64,000 nucleotides of DNA from Zerene cesonia (GCF_012273895.1 NC_052128.1:930001-994000), one strand, 5' to 3'; counted from the stretch's first letter, positions 11,374 through 22,555 are shown. The notes: generated from the letters alone by a model not told the origin. Made by a program: numbers and translations.

Positions 11374-11634
11374 ATAAGATATCTCTGCGATACGGGAGCA
11401 TTCGCGCCAGTCGCTTTTGAAACGATATCAATTTAATGATGCGGGTTCTCGTCTTTGTCTTTCATTTAATGGGCCAGTTGAGTTGATTAGTTGCGAAATA
11501 ATACCCGTATTTTTGTTCGTGATATGCCGTGTTTTTAACGTACATGTTTATATCAAATTTACATTAATTAATAAATGCAATAGTATCCTCTTGTGCTTGA
11601 TTTTACGCGAGTATTATACATTTATAATATATTT

Positions 11635-11801
11635 TAGAAATTGAAAACTTTTTAGCGGATTTTAAACGCGATTTAATCATTATATTACTGTCATGGTTAG
11701 TCTCCCCGTGACCACGCTCGCTGTAAAGTGTTCGAAACGTCGGGTTAATAATATAATGAATAAATCGCGTTTAAAATCCGTTAAAAGATTTTTTATTTCT
11801 A
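11635..11801. mobile_element. Family P repeat with perfect-looking hairpin arms
   Basis: The left arm (11635-11687) and right arm (11747-11801) are near-complementary over about 50 bp (TAGAAATT...AACGCGATTTA versus its inverse). They enclose a 60-bp core with CTCCCCGTGACCACGCTCGC and TTCGAAACGTCGGG. The core is in the opposite orientation to the copies at 268, 6136 and 6745, so the core can flip relative to flank. The upstream TTGTGCTTGATTTTACGCG (11592-11610) is also shared with copy 32067. Confidence 0.7.
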
Positions 11802-11970
11802 AATAAATGTAATGCCTATAATAAAATATATAGAAATGCAAGCATTTCCTATTTTAATGTAAGAATATACAATATCAGTAGGGTGTCGTCCCAGGAATAC
11901 TACTATTAATAATACTAGAAAACACTACAATAAATCTGTACCTGACTGTACTTTATAATATAAATAAATA

Positions 11971-12170
11971 AGTAAGTGAAGTCCTATGTCCTCTGGTGGG
12001 GTATGGGGTAGGTGATATACACCTGTTTCACTGATCGATTTTCTTATAGACAAGTAGGTGAACAACCTTCTGTGTACTGCTAGACCAATACGTGTTTTTT
12101 GTGAGTCCACTGGGAACCCAGGACCTCTCGGTTCTACACTCGCGCGTTAATCATTGCAACAAGGAGGTCA
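11971..12170 (-). mobile_element. tRNA-derived SINE, family S1
   Basis: On the minus strand: head GACCTCCTTGTTGCAATGATT (A box region), B box near GAACCGAGAGGTCC, then CACAGAAGGTTGTTCACC and CCCCATACCCCACCAG, with an end near CTTCACTTACTT. Same structure as the copies with clear target duplications at 22349, 48695 and 62002, but more diverged. Confidence 0.7.
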
Positions 12171-12904
12171 GCTTATAATATAATGATGAAGAATTTTTGG
12201 GAAGGGATCACATTCCTAGCCTGCGGTGAAAGAATTTTAAAAATTGGTCCAGTAAACATTTCAACTTTATATTATAGATATAGATATGTATGTATTACAG
12301 TTAAATGTATGTCGCTACAAGTAAATAATAAAATTATTGATATCAAATTAGTATAAGAACACCTAAAATTGCAAGATACTAGATACATTTCACTTAATTA
12401 TTTATTTAATTTATTTTAATACTAACTTATATTTACTGGTCTTAACGCCTTTACCAAGCAATATAAATGAAAATCCACACAAAAACATCCTCCCCGATAT
12501 TTCATTACTTAACACTTAATAGCCGCGGCTTCCCTTATTGCTGCGTGTTTGAGGAAAAATAAAAGCAGCCAAGTGCCTTACACACAAGAGAAATTTCCCC
12601 CGCGCGTGCCATCAGCACCTACCCTTTTTTGGTAAATTGCGTATAAATTCATTTCCGCCCCGACGCATCCTAAGATTAATTTCACCTGACAGTGAAAAAA
12701 CTCCGATAGCCGGCAACTTTGGAATTATTTATCATCAGAGTTTCCCATGGCCCATGCCCCGTGGAGCCACAAATCAAAAGAAGTTGGGTATGTGACAAGA
12801 GGAGATAGCTGGCGTGGGATTTTCGAGGTTTCCGGACTATGGGATGAGTGTCACTGGTAGCGATTTAATGCTAGTATAAATTGTTTGGCTCATTTATTTA
12901 TGTC
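12171..12904. other. Unique stretch with GC-richer block 12480-12830
   Basis: The 350-bp block is unlike the flanking AT-rich sequence and shows no repeat match or reading frame. It could be a conserved non-coding or regulatory element. It holds CCGCGCGTGCCATCAGCACC, GCCCCGACGCATCCTAAGAT and a CACCTGAC E-box-like string. No function is demonstrated. Confidence 0.3.
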
Positions 12905-12990
12905 AGAGCTGGTAACTGAGCTCACTCTAAAGTGGTCCACCTGACGGTAAGCGATCATCACCACCCATGATCTTTTGTAGAGGTTAGGTT
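12905..12990 (-). mobile_element. Family C retroelement 3' terminus, degenerate
   Basis: AACTGAGCTCAC...CACCTGACGGTAAGCGATCA and ACCACCCATGATC are the minus-strand version of the family's terminal 80 bp (compare 23460-23520). Confidence 0.5.
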
Positions 12991-14137
12991 ATTACCTTTG
13001 CTAACACGCTTCAGGAATAGGGGTATAAAGAAAGACACAATCATTATCATAAAATGACTCTATTGCGACGTGAAACAAAAACAAACCAACAGACACGCAT
13101 TAAGGATTATTTGAAATCGTCATTCGCTTATGATTTGCAGAGTTGTATAGGAAATATGATTGTTTTCTTCTCCATCATATTTACGGTATGAACTAGAAAA
13201 TTTAAAACAATACTTTATAAGCTTTTAAATCATATTTCATTGAAAATGTTCGTAATATATACCGTGTATTTCTTGTATTTTGGTCCAAATGCTTACGGTG
13301 CTAGTGTTAATTGCCTCCAATATGAAGCTTGCTATAGAATCAAATCTTTCTCCAACTGTACCTTTGAATCTGATTATCGTTCCTACGCATGAATACATTT
13401 CCCCGATGTAACAATTTGCCTAATGATTTGAAAATGTACTGATAACTCTAACTGATATTCCGGGAGTTGAATACGCACAGTAATCGACTTAATTCACACA
13501 GCGCTAAGATTGATTTTTGTTTGTCAACCGAAAATTTAATCACCATTGAATTGCTACTTTTAGACGTTTCGACAATTGTGTAAGTCAATATCAAAAGATA
13601 TTAGTGAAAACATTTCTGTATGTAAGAGTAAAGTTTTCAATTGTATCTTCTTATTTAGGTAGATGAAACCAACAGAGGTTATTTTCCATTTGAACAAGTA
13701 AACAAAATTCAACACTTATTTTAGGACATTCCGTTTACGGTTCGTTAAATCGAATTTTTTTTTGTTTAAAGGCAAAAACCTCTTGAATGTAGCTGACCCC
13801 ACCAAGGCCGGTGCCATTCTGCGTGGTGCGTTGAACTGTGCAAATAATGGGGTAATTAATATGGGCCGGTATACGCGCGGGTTAATGACCCCCGGTAATG
13901 ACATTTGCGGAAAATGTTGGATGTTTTCGCGTCAATGTCTTGTATCATTTTAATGAATAATGTGTCTTAATTTTGGTAGTGGAGTTACAAGTTAGAATTT
14001 AGTAAGGGTTTTAATCGAGTTGACTCGGTTAAAAGAGATTTTTAATGGTAGAATAGATGAATCGAAAAAATAAAACAAAGAAACACTCCAATACAACGCA
14101 TATTTCAACGAAAGTTAAGTTAAACAATAAAATATTA
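12991..14137. other. Unique stretch with GC-richer block 13730-13935
   Basis: The block at 13730-13935 has an open frame on each strand (13762-13953 plus, 13716-13904 minus). The plus frame (63 aa, starting MFKGKNLL) has balanced composition but matches no family I know. The same DNA holds GGTAATTAATATGGG and GGGTTAATGACCC, TAAT-type homeodomain-like sites. Conserved non-coding DNA is as likely as an exon. Confidence 0.25.
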
Positions 14138-14215
14138 TCCCTTCTAATATTTTAAATACAAAAGTTACTCTGTATGCCTGTTTATTTCTTCTTCACGCCT
14201 TTTGATTCGATATGT
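14138..14215 (+). mobile_element. Helitron-like element, 5' fragment
   Basis: A|TCCCTTCTAATATTTTAAATAC followed by AAAAGTTACTCTGTATGCCTG and CTTCTTCACGCC is the usual 5' end and first internal block of a Helitron-like subfamily. The 3' hairpin/CTAG end is absent. Confidence 0.5.
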
Positions 14216-14278
14216 TTGGAAAACGAAGAAACACAAAATGTGTTTTTTTTTCAATATACACTGCGTTTCCTTCTCTAC

Positions 14279-14390
14279 GAGGTTGCCTGGAGGAGATCGC
14301 TGCTTAAGAGATAAGACCGTTTGTTGTGCGAATTTAGAAATATTGCTCTTGTTTGAACTACATTGTTCTGTAAAGGTGCACATTAAATAA
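14279..14390 (+). mobile_element. LINE 3' UTR fragment
   Basis: GAGGTTGCCTGGAGGAGATC, GCTTAAGAGATAAGACCG and a downstream TGTAAAGGTGCACATTAAATA resemble the 3' untranslated end of insect non-LTR retrotransposons, which keep GGAAGAGATCGC...GATAAGGCCGCC before the tail. A second fragment is at 57865. Clade assignment is not possible from this piece. Confidence 0.55.
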
Positions 14391-15159
14391 TGTTTGATTG
14401 TACCAAAATTAATACCACTTACATACCCAGATTGCATGAATAATCCAAACAAGTAATGGAAAAATACTGAAACTACAGATGTAATGGTGAGAGCTAATGC
14501 AGCGTAAAGTACTATATAAAGAACAAGCATCGAACGCGAAATAAGGTACCTCAAAGGTTAAAAGTTAAAACAATAAATGGGATGGATTTTAAGTTCCCTA
14601 CTGCACTTAGCTCTTGGCACGCGACTTTAAGTACGTCCGACGCTTAGCCGCTTAACGACTTAGAATTAACTTACTCTTTTCACTTATTTTCATTTCAATT
14701 GTGAAATTCACAGTGTGTTTAGAATGCTTGTAAGTGATAGCTTAGAAATTAGTATATAACCTAAGAGTCTGGAACTAAAACTTTTTTGTATTTAGAATGA
14801 CGACTGCTGTCTTAAGTGTCATACAATCGCTTATATATCGATACTTGGTGAAATATATAGAATAATTAAAAGATAATATTATAATAAGAGTCATGATGAT
14901 AGTTCCTTAATTAATATAAACAATCATAAAACCACTGTATATAAGTATTCCTACGCACACATGGAGAGGTAATTTTACTTTGCCTCTACCACAATGGAAC
15001 AAAAAATGGATTTTGCTCAAATTAAATACTAATGAGCCACTTTACCCCAAAAAATCATTTGCTTTTTTTTGATTTGATTAATTGTTCAATATGTGTAGGA
15101 TTTTATCATAAACGATTTACTTTTTATTTTGTAATTATTACTATAAGCAAGTTTATCGG
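14391..15159. other. Unique AT-rich stretch
   Basis: No gene, repeat or regulatory cluster recognised. The minus-strand frame 14165-14554 runs through the LINE tail and Helitron fragment and is not a gene. Confidence 0.4.
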
Positions 15160-15340
15160 AGGCCCGTATCCTTTTTCTTACCCTTACCAGTCCTTTCCCG
15201 TATTCTTCTCATTAATCATTTCTAAATCCCTTTCCTATTTAAAGTCGGCAATCCATTTGTAGCCATCTATGTTCATGGGCGGTGGTAGCGTTTACCATCA
15301 GGCGACCCGTCAGCTCCATTGCCGACGATGACATAAAATA
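15160..15340 (+). mobile_element. Family C retroelement 3' end
   Basis: GGCCCGTATCCTTTTTCTTA, TTTAAAGTCGGCAATCCATT, TGTTCATGGGCGGTGGTAGC, TTACCATCAGGCGACCC and GATGACATAAAATAAAG run in the order seen at 27718. It is 5'-truncated with a short A-rich tail. Confidence 0.7.
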
Positions 15341-15594
15341 AAGATGAATGATGTACTTCTTAAGATAAAAATATTTTAGTTATATATTTTAGTATTTTAT
15401 GTCAAAACACGTGGAACATGTTTCACTCAGAATAGCATAAACCTGCTTTGTAACATTGCTGGCGGTAACATGTATCTATCAGCTTATAATCTGATGAATT
15501 GATAAACTATCATATATTATGCTAATTAATATTACTAATATAATAATTTCTTATACACATTCGTTTTTTTAATGTTTTTAACTGCGCTGCTGCC

Positions 15595-15688
15595 GATTAC
15601 AAAAATTCTTTCACCCTTTGCAAGCGGCATCATCAGTGAGTGTGTAATGGAGTGCATCATCATGGACGAAGCTGGGGCGAACCGATAG
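15595..15688 (+). mobile_element. Helitron-like subfamily B, 3' fragment
   Basis: AAAAATTCTTTCACCCTTTG leads into ATCATGGACGAAGCTGGGGC and GAACCGATAGT; the last word is the CTAG|T terminus with one change (ATAG). Confidence 0.5.
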
Positions 15689-15990
15689 TTTAATAGTAAT
15701 TTAATAATACAATAAAAATCTGTGTTTATGTTATAAACATAAATGAATTTATTTATTTAATATTTAAATATTCTAGAGGCCAGTTGCTTTCGCGTTTATA
15801 AAATAAGCAGGCATAATATTTTAAACAAGATATGATTGAATTTTTGTTGACTTTAAAGAGGACCTTGACTGGGTGAACAGATTTTGATGAAACTTTTTCT
15901 ATTTGAAGGCTGGTTCCGCTCCATTTGAATGGTGCTCTAGTTCTGACAATTAGAAAACGGTAAGGTTTTCTCTTAAAAATTATCACACTT

Positions 15991-16161
15991 GATACTAATA
16001 TTATAAATATGAAAGTTTGTTTGTTTGGATGTTTGTCCGTCAATCACGCTGAAACACCTGAACGGATTTTGATGAAATTTGGTATACTTTTTATCCCGAT
16101 AAAAATTCTCCCTTCGTATAAAACGGGAACTTGATGTCCGGGCGGAGCCGGGAGCATCTAG
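15991..16161 (+). mobile_element. Helitron-like element, subfamily D
   Basis: It starts GATACTAATATTATAAATAT and ends CGGGCGGAGCCGGGAGCATCTAG|T. Internal words GTCAATCACGCTGAAAC and GGATTTTGATGAAATTTGGT are shared with the minus-strand copies at 21068 and 54551. Non-coding, 171 bp. Confidence 0.7.
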
Positions 16162-16557
16162 TTATTCGTAATTTTATCCAACGATGCGGTCGTAATTCTT
16201 TCAATTGCCTATATCATACAAAAATTTTCCTCGTCCAAATAAAATACTCAAACCATTACATTTTTTACGGTCTAATCGACGCGTAGAAACCTTGCATTTG
16301 GCCTTGTACAGAGTAACGATCGCAATTTTTTTGTTACATTTTTTACCGTCGGTTAAGCGTGTTTACTTTACAGATAAAAAATACGCTAACGATAACCGCA
16401 AAAACCACCAACAATGGGAACCATTCAGATCTATTGTTAGACAAATTTATATCGATAGATGGTAATTATTAAAACAGAGATAAATTTAATTTAATAACCT
16501 CAAGCGTATTATGTAAGTGTGATATGAGATTGAAGATATAATAAAGTTATATTAGTT
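16162..16557. other. Unique AT-rich stretch
   Basis: The open frame 16205-16465 (86 aa) has no recognisable domain. No repeat match is visible. Confidence 0.35.
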
Positions 16558-16863
16558 AATAGCTTTTGCCCGCGGCTTCGCACGTGTAAAATTCGGTATA
16601 ATCTTTTTCCCCTCTTTCTCTTCATATCTATACATCTATCTATATTTCTGTATGTGGGAGTCGAGCACGCTTCGGCACGAATTGGGCCAGCGCCCTCCAG
16701 GGAAGTACAACATCACGTGATACGTGTAGATAGGCGTGATATAGCAGCATGCTACTGTGTTTCGTTCGGTGAGTAAGAGAGCCGTAGGCCCATACCCTCT
16801 TCCTTCCCAGTCCTTTCCTTTATTCCTCATGTTCATGTGAGTAAAACCGCGGGGCACAACTAG
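16558..16863. mobile_element. Composite: Helitron C end / family C retroelement / Helitron A end
   Basis: Three pieces abut. 16558-16600 is the minus-strand 3' end of a subfamily C Helitron (TTTTGCCCGCGGCTTCGCAC). 16650-16833 is a plus-strand family C retroelement from its 5' end (TGTGGGAGTCGAGCACGCTT) to CCTTTATTCCTC. 16835-16863 is the plus-strand 3' end of a subfamily A Helitron (AAACCGCGGGGCACAACTAG|T). The retroelement's own 3' tail is missing, replaced at a sharp junction after TTTATTCCTCATGTTCATG. Confidence 0.55.
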
Positions 16864-16923
16864 TATGCTTTAAAGCATTTTGTCCCAGCAAAAACCTACG
16901 ATAGTCTAAAATGTGATACAGCA

Positions 16924-17117
16924 TCACTAATCATAAAGTAAAGTCCTTCTCGCGTCTGTCCCTATGCATGTATGTATAGATCTATAAAACGACACAACCG
17001 ATTTTGATGGGGTTTTATTAAATAGATAGAGTGATTTTTGGGAAAGGTTTATGTGTATCATAACATCTATTAAACTTCAGCGAATTTAACGCGAGAGAAA
17101 CCGCGGTAAAAAGCTAG
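16924..17117 (+). mobile_element. Helitron-like element, subfamily C
   Basis: It starts A|TCACTAATCATAAAG and ends GAAACCGCGGTAAAAAGCTAG|T. Internal CGATTTTGATGGGGTTTTAT and TAACATCTATTAAACTTC match the copies at 40385 and 55323 on the other strand. 194 bp, non-coding. Confidence 0.75.
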
Positions 17118-17499
17118 TAACGTATATTTTTCTAAAGCACTTACTCGAAATAATTACATAATCAATATTCAACGAAATTAATATATTATGTAGGAGTCAG
17201 TGAAATGCGAATAGATTAATTAGTTATTTCAGTAATGAGCTACTAAACAATATTTACAATTTCATAAATTTATTATAAGCTGGTGTGAATTTAGGCAGAA
17301 TTGTGTATAAGTGAAACAGTTGAGTCTTTAATTTGTAAGTAACATTTTTGTTGATTTAGACTTAACATTATAGTACAATTAATTAAAGGTTTATTTATTG
17401 ATATATTATAGCATAGCATAATATGATGTTCGCAGAAATTGAGTTTTAGCCTCAAAAAAGATCATTGTTCCTCTTTTCATACATTATGTTATAATTCAA

Positions 17500-17575
17500 T
17501 TCGAGCCAGCTGTTCCTGCGATTAGCGCATTCAAACAGACAGATCAACTTAGCAGCTTTATTTTATTAGTTTAGA
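17500..17575 (-). mobile_element. Helitron-like subfamily B, 5' fragment
   Basis: GTTCCTGCGATTAGCGCATT, CAAACAGACAGATC and a TTAGATAGT terminus match the first 75 bp of subfamily B read on the minus strand. Confidence 0.5.
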
Positions 17576-17604
17576 TAGTATTTATGTGCATATATCCGCA
17601 TATA

Positions 17605-17787
17605 TCTAGACTAATATTAAAAATAAGAAACTTTAGTATTTTTGTGTGTTTGTAATGTTTTCACGCACTACCCACAAATCGCTGAAACGATTTCAATAAT
17701 TCACCATATTTAGTAAGCTGCAACATCATAGTGACATGTGCTATATATGTACTACGAGCGAAGCCGGGGCTAGCTACTAACAGCTAG
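17605..17787 (+). mobile_element. Helitron-like element, diverged subfamily B
   Basis: It starts A|TCTAGACTAATATTA and ends ATATGTACTACGAGCGAAGC then CAGCTAG|T. Internal TCACGCACTACCCACAAATC is diverged from the usual wording. Both ends keep the Helitron A/T target. Confidence 0.6.
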
Positions 17788-18604
17788 TCTTCATCACACA
17801 ATGCAATCGGCGAAGTTTTTATTTTTTTATTTTAAGCAACTTTAAAGTTAAATGAACGAATCTTTTTAAACAAGAATGCACTATTATTTAAAGCGCAAAA
17901 CCAAACACCTCAAAATCATAACGTTCATTATAAATATAAACTATTGAAATGTATATGAGGTATCATCGACTCTACAGTAAAATATATTCACATGTGCGAA
18001 GATCAAAACATGTTTCCTATTAATTAACGACTTAAGATTTATGAGCCTTATTCCAATAAAATAAGATAGCTATTACAACGTCAACATTATGTCAATCTTA
18101 TAATTAGATTAAATTGTAGTTAACAAATCTATTGCGGCAGCCCTATAGCATTTACTAAGCAAATGTAAACCTTATTGCATTGGACTAAGGTGCATGACGC
18201 TCGCTTAATAGGGTTGTCGCTGAGTTTGTAATGTTGGAAGTAGTCTGATGGCATATGGCGGTGTGAAGTAGGTTATGAAAGTGAAAGCTTGTGTAATACA
18301 AGGACTAGCCCAGCTGGTTTATGACGTCACAGTACTGCTATTTCCGCAAGTGTGATAATGTGACTTAATATTATCGGCTGAGAGCTAATACTAATCATAA
18401 TTCAATGTTTAACGGTTATTGTAAGAGTTATTGTTAGTTAGTCTGTCTGTGAGTATTTACTGTATCGCTATTTGTAGTGGTAATGATAGACAGTTTATAC
18501 TAATTACATGAAATGTTGTGTTAAATTACTGTATTAATAATTATGAGTTGCTGCAACGTTAACCACATAGTCTGTTTCGTATTGTTAGAGCATGTATATT
18601 GATA
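17788..18604. other. Unique AT-rich stretch with a CRE palindrome
   Basis: No gene. TGACGTCA lies at 18322-18329 in the context GTTTATGACGTCACAG, a full CREB/ATF palindrome. Confidence 0.35.
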
Positions 18605-18800
18605 CTAGCTGCGCCACGCGGTTTCACCCGCGTAAGTACATATCCTGTAGGAATATCGGGATAAACAGTTCCCTATTTGTTATTCCAGTTGTCCAGCTGT
18701 CTAAGTATCAAATTTAATTGCGATCGGTTCAGTAGATTTTTGCGTGAAAGAGCAACAAACACACACACATCCTTATAAATTTTCGCATTTATAATATTAA
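18605..18800 (-). mobile_element. Helitron-like element, subfamily A
   Basis: On the plus strand it reads CTAGCTGCGCCACGCGGTTT to ATTTTCGCATTTATAATATT; preceded by A (complement T). The hairpin GCGGTTTCACCCGC is intact and the TC-side terminus is slightly eroded. Confidence 0.75.
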
Positions 18801-19830
18801 TTTAATGAGTTATGAATAATAAAATTCTCGTGTCACAAAGTAAGTTGCCATCCTCCTTAAAAACGGCTGGATTGATTTTTATTAAATTTTACGTGCGTAT
18901 AACTACATCTAGTTTTTATGCCCTTATATAATAGAGTAAGATGGAATAGCGTTTGTCGCGTCAGCTGGTAATTTACAATCGAAATTTCACTTCTAAAACA
19001 AAGACTAGAATCTAATCTTACAATGAATGATATAACTTTTATTGGCGATGTCTCACTAAACAAATATATAGCCAAAAAGACATCAAAACGCCCACTGTGC
19101 ACCCATCCAACGTGCTGACACGTCTCCCCAGCGATAACACGTCGCGTTTGCGAACTCGACTCGAATTAATTTCCGCACAGAGGGCTACACGAACTATTAG
19201 TGGCCATGATGAAGTTCGAATTGGAGTAGTCGCCTACAGATCTTGGTTTCCTGTTAGGAAATTGTCTTGTGTGCTTCAAGTGTGTTTGGATCAATTAACC
19301 TGTTTGACTTTGTATAGTCTCCGAGGGGAATTAAATGCACAATCTGAATGAAGATGTTTCGTTATCATGTGATGACTAATTGAGTTTCTACTAACTGTTC
19401 GATAGATATAGGATAGAGTCCTATGGTATTAGCCGCATAGTTTCCTATCCTTACTATTCTTTTTCGGAAAAAGCAGGGGGCGGAATGCTAGTTATAATGT
19501 ATAAACAAGGACCAATCAACGTAACATATCTATTAAATGCTACTTTTTCTTATATTTGACAACTCGTACTTCAGAATCACACGCGTTATGTAAATGGTTC
19601 GCGATTAACATACATACACATATATACATGCAGTGATCGAAATGTATCGAGCCTAGGCACAGTAAATAAACATATTAACCTTAAGTGGAAGTGCGGATGT
19701 TGGATTTACGGGGGCTCAAGTTATTAATCACGAGCGTGTAGGAAACAAAACCACACAGGATTATTGTTTATTCCAAAAAACTTTACTAACTTTGAGAATT
19801 TTATCAGTCAGATTAATAAAGGTGATCCTG
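18801..19830. other. Unique stretch with GC-richer block 19080-19350
   Basis: The block at 19080-19350 holds an 84-aa open frame (19097-19351) with mixed, non-low-complexity composition but no recognisable domain. It may be regulatory DNA or an exon remnant. A Helitron-type terminus (GCGGAATGCTAG|T) sits at about 19470-19484. Confidence 0.25.
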
Positions 19831-19849
19831 CTCCTCCTCCTCCTCCTCC
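19831..19849. repeat. (CTC)n microsatellite
   Basis: Six CTC units followed by CATGCTC. Short and probably unremarkable. Confidence 0.9.
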
Positions 19850-19892
19850 ATGCTCATTTGTGTGTTAAACAACTGTGCGAGAGAATAATGCT

Positions 19893-20055
19893 GTAAAAAC
19901 GGTGAGGAAAACATAGTAAACCAATATATCCAAGAATCAAAGGCTCGACGACATCTGCCTACCGGCAATTGCTAAGCGTGGTGGATAAAAGACTGAATTC
20001 TGATAGGCAGCCTGTGTCACAGCAATGGGTACATGTATGGGCTGATGATGATAAT
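19893..20055 (+). mobile_element. SINE S2, diverged
   Basis: ACGGTGAGGAAAACATAG, GACGACATCTGCCTACC, GCCTGTGTCACAGCAATGGG and GGGCTGATGATGATAATG follow the order of S2 body blocks. The tRNA-like head is missing. Confidence 0.65.
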
Positions 20056-20159
20056 GTATAATGTTGTAGACATGTTAAATTTTATATAATTGTTATGAGA
20101 AGGAAACCTTTCTTTATTTTTAAGATTGGACCGATCTCGATATACTATTTTTCCACTAT

Positions 20160-20520
20160 TTACTGAGGCGCTGGTGATCGCTTACCATCAGTTCGGTTGC
20201 CGTCCGTGTGTTGGAAAAGTCCGTGGTCCTTTTATGGTCGTCAATGGAACTGGTGGGGCGCCTGTTGGAAAGCGCTACCACCGCCCATGAACATTTGGAT
20301 GACGAATTTCAATGAAAAGGTAATAAGAAAGGATTAACGAGAGGAATAAAGGAAAAGACTAGAAAGGGTAGAGAAAAGGATATGGACTTCCAGCTCCCTC
20401 ACTCATCGAATGAAACACAGTAGCATGCTTGTATATCACGTCAGTCTTCTGTGGGGGTGTGGTGCTGCCCTAGTGCCATCTGGTAAAATTCATGCCGAAG
20501 CGTGCTCGACTCCCACATGC
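20160..20520 (-). mobile_element. Family C retroelement, with internal expansion
   Basis: From GGTGATCGCTTACCATCAG through CTACCACCGCCCATGAACAT, CGAGAGGAATAAAGGAAAAG and TCTTCTGTGGGGGTGTGGTG to GCCGAAGCGTGCTCGACTCC. An extra segment of about 100 bp (20190-20275) carries a second, inverted partial copy of the 3' block (GGGGCGCCTG), so the terminus is duplicated. Confidence 0.65.
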
Positions 20521-20605
20521 AGTCTTCTAATTTTTGTAAGTCAAGATGTATGTAAATGAATTAATAATTAAATAAATAAATAATCTAGTCTTATATCGTT
20601 ATATA

Positions 20606-20739
20606 TTCTATTTTTATTTTCATTGACACATTATAAGTGAAAAATACACAGCCCATAATAGCTAGGGCTTTATACAGAGTTGTTAACCGCAAAATTGAGT
20701 GTAACATTTATAATTGCAACTAATATTACAAGTGAATAA
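20606..20739 (+). repeat. 134-bp direct repeat, copy 1
   Basis: Starts TTCTATTTTTATTTTCATTG and ends ATTACAAGTGAATAA; the second copy is at 22767-22905. The flanks are themselves a direct repeat of about 29 bp (AATAATTAAATAAATAAATAATCTAGTCT near 20563-20591 and 20735-20763), as if this copy was inserted with duplication of its target. It starts TGACAC and ends TTACA if trimmed, which vaguely recalls a short LTR. Identity unknown. Confidence 0.7.
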
Positions 20740-21067
20740 TTAAATAAATAAATAATCTAGTCTCATACGTTCAAACCGCGTTCTCTCCCACCTCAGATCC
20801 CCCAAATTCGCAAGCTTACCCGCGCACGCTTCCTGAATCTTTAATTTTATTGAATCCCATCGATCCCACTTGTTCCCAGCCAGATGTTTGTCGATCGCGA
20901 AGTTATCTTGATTATATCGCTTAAGCATTTGTGCTGACTGATTGCATGCGACTTGGCGCAATCAGTTTTCAGAAGTTTATTACCGTTTAAATTACGTGCT
21001 CGAGTTCTGGTAACATCTCTGTTTGTGTTTAACCTATCTCTGAATTTGGTTACAGATTGTTTCTAGA
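20740..21067. other. GC-richer unique block
   Basis: A 73-aa minus-strand frame (20740-20961) has balanced composition and charged residues (KWDRWDS, RWERTRFERMRL) but I do not recognise a family. Upstream and downstream are AT-rich. It could be a decayed coding piece. Confidence 0.2.
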
Positions 21068-21270
21068 CTAGACGTACGACCCGGACCCGCTCGGATATCA
21101 AGATTCCTTTTTTATCCCAAGGGAGTACTTAATCGAGATAACAAGTATCCTATCCAAGTCGTCAGGGTATGAACCCTATCTGTGTACCAAATTTCATCAA
21201 TCTCCGTTCAGAAGTTTCAACGTGATTGACGGAAAACATCCAAACAAACTTTCACATTTATAATATTATT
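21068..21270 (-). mobile_element. Helitron-like element, subfamily D
   Basis: CTAGACGTACGACCCGGACC at one end, then TATGAACCCTATCTGTGTAC, CAAATTTCATCAATCTCCGT and ATTGACGGAAAACATCCAAA, ending ACATTTATAATATTATTG. Same family as 15991 and 54551. Confidence 0.65.
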
Positions 21271-22335
21271 GTGTTATGTCCTTTAGAGAGGATAATATCA
21301 TATTGGCATAGATTTGAATATTATTAATAAAGTTTAAGCAATATCCTATTTTAATCCATATTTTCTAATCGGTAATTTATATCTGTATCAAATTTCATAC
21401 AGATCCAAGTAGCTGTTTTATGCGGTATAAACATCATCCATACACGCACATCCATAGGATATTCAAACGATGCACCCTGTGTACTTACATTTACTGATAA
21501 TACAAGTGCATTCTCATAGTATAAGTTCTGATGAACAGAATTCGCAGAAGTTAAAACGAGCGACTGTAGAGTTGTCAACTTTGAACTTTTGGTAATTAAT
21601 TTACATGCGTTATGTTTTATATAAAGATTCATAGACGCTTCATATAAAAAAAAAACTGAATAAATGTGTATGTTTCACACGAATAAATGTTTAATTCATC
21701 AATCATACACGTTTCCACGGCTGGGACACAGGCCTCCTATGAGGGATAAATGTTCAATTATCCGGCTAATAAACTAATAAAAACTTAATCCGTAAACTAT
21801 ACTATAATAAATTCTATTCTTAGTGTGAAATTCAGTACAGAGAAAAATATAACCTCATAAGAAATATAAAATAAAAATAGGAAAAAAATTCTCAATGATG
21901 TCTCCCTTTAATGACAGATTCAACTAAATAGTCGCAGTTGATTATACAGTACGGAAATTAATTAATCCTGGCGATCTTTCCTGATGAATAATAAGATAAA
22001 TTCGTGAAATTGTTGCCTTGTCACCGATTCTTATTAAGCTTACAAAGTCTGAATTAAATCTGTCCCTTTAAAGTGTGTCTAAACCAAGTCCAAAGGAGTC
22101 GGTTACATACAAACATACAAGTGAAGCTAATGAAAGCTTGTTAATAAAAACAGCTGAGTTTATTTACATATACTCGGAAACGGACGTGAATTATTCTAAA
22201 TTGCGTTTGCTAATGGATCAGTTTGTACATAAATTACTGTTACTCAAAATTATGATAATTTATTTTATATTATATGGGCAACGGCACAATTGTTTATGTA
22301 TGACTTTTGTTTCATATAAGAAAATTATTCTAATG
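21271..22335. other. Unique AT-rich stretch with a short SINE S2 remnant
   Basis: A 50-bp minus-strand S2 remnant lies at 21697-21746 (CCACGGCTGGGACACAGGCC, TCCTATGAGG). A possible subfamily D remnant is at about 21360-21450. The frames 21351-21632 and 22075-22341 have no recognisable domain. Confidence 0.4.
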
Positions 22336-22348
22336 TTCTAGGAAAACT

Positions 22349-22555
22349 GTCCGCCTCCTTGGTACAGTGTTTAACGCGTGATCGTAGTACTAAGGGATCA
22401 TGGGTTCGATTCCCGATGGGGACGCACAAAAAAATGATGTTTCGGTCTGGTAGGATATAGAAGGCTGATCATCTACTTGTCCATAGAGAAAATCGATCAG
22501 TGAAACAGATGTATATCATATCCCCCATACTCCACTAAGGGACAAGACTTCACTT
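22349..22555 (+). mobile_element. tRNA-derived SINE S1 with perfect 13-bp target duplication
   Basis: Head GTCCGCCTCCTTGGTACAGT with A box, B box GGGTTCGATTCCC, then GGGGACGCACAAAAAAATG, a body with AGAAGGCTGATCATCTACTT and a CTTCACTT end. Flanks TTCTAGGAAAACT (22336-22348 and 22556-22568) are identical, which proves insertion by retrotransposition and fixes both ends. It looks like a tRNA gene only in its first 75 bp. Confidence 0.92.

Noticed and set aside
11701..11760. Hammerhead ribozyme in family P (CGAAACGTC on the sense strand)
   Set aside because: The GAAAC box is present, but the CUGANGA core is not; the corresponding place reads CTGTAAAG, and no stem II can be drawn.
14165..14554. 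129-aa minus-strand ORF
   Set aside because: It runs antisense through a LINE 3' UTR and a Helitron-like fragment.
22349..22425. tRNA gene (A and B boxes)
   Set aside because: The tRNA-like part continues into a SINE body and is bounded by target duplications. The same holds for 34743, 48695 and 62002 (S1), 52983 (S2) and 44934 (S3).
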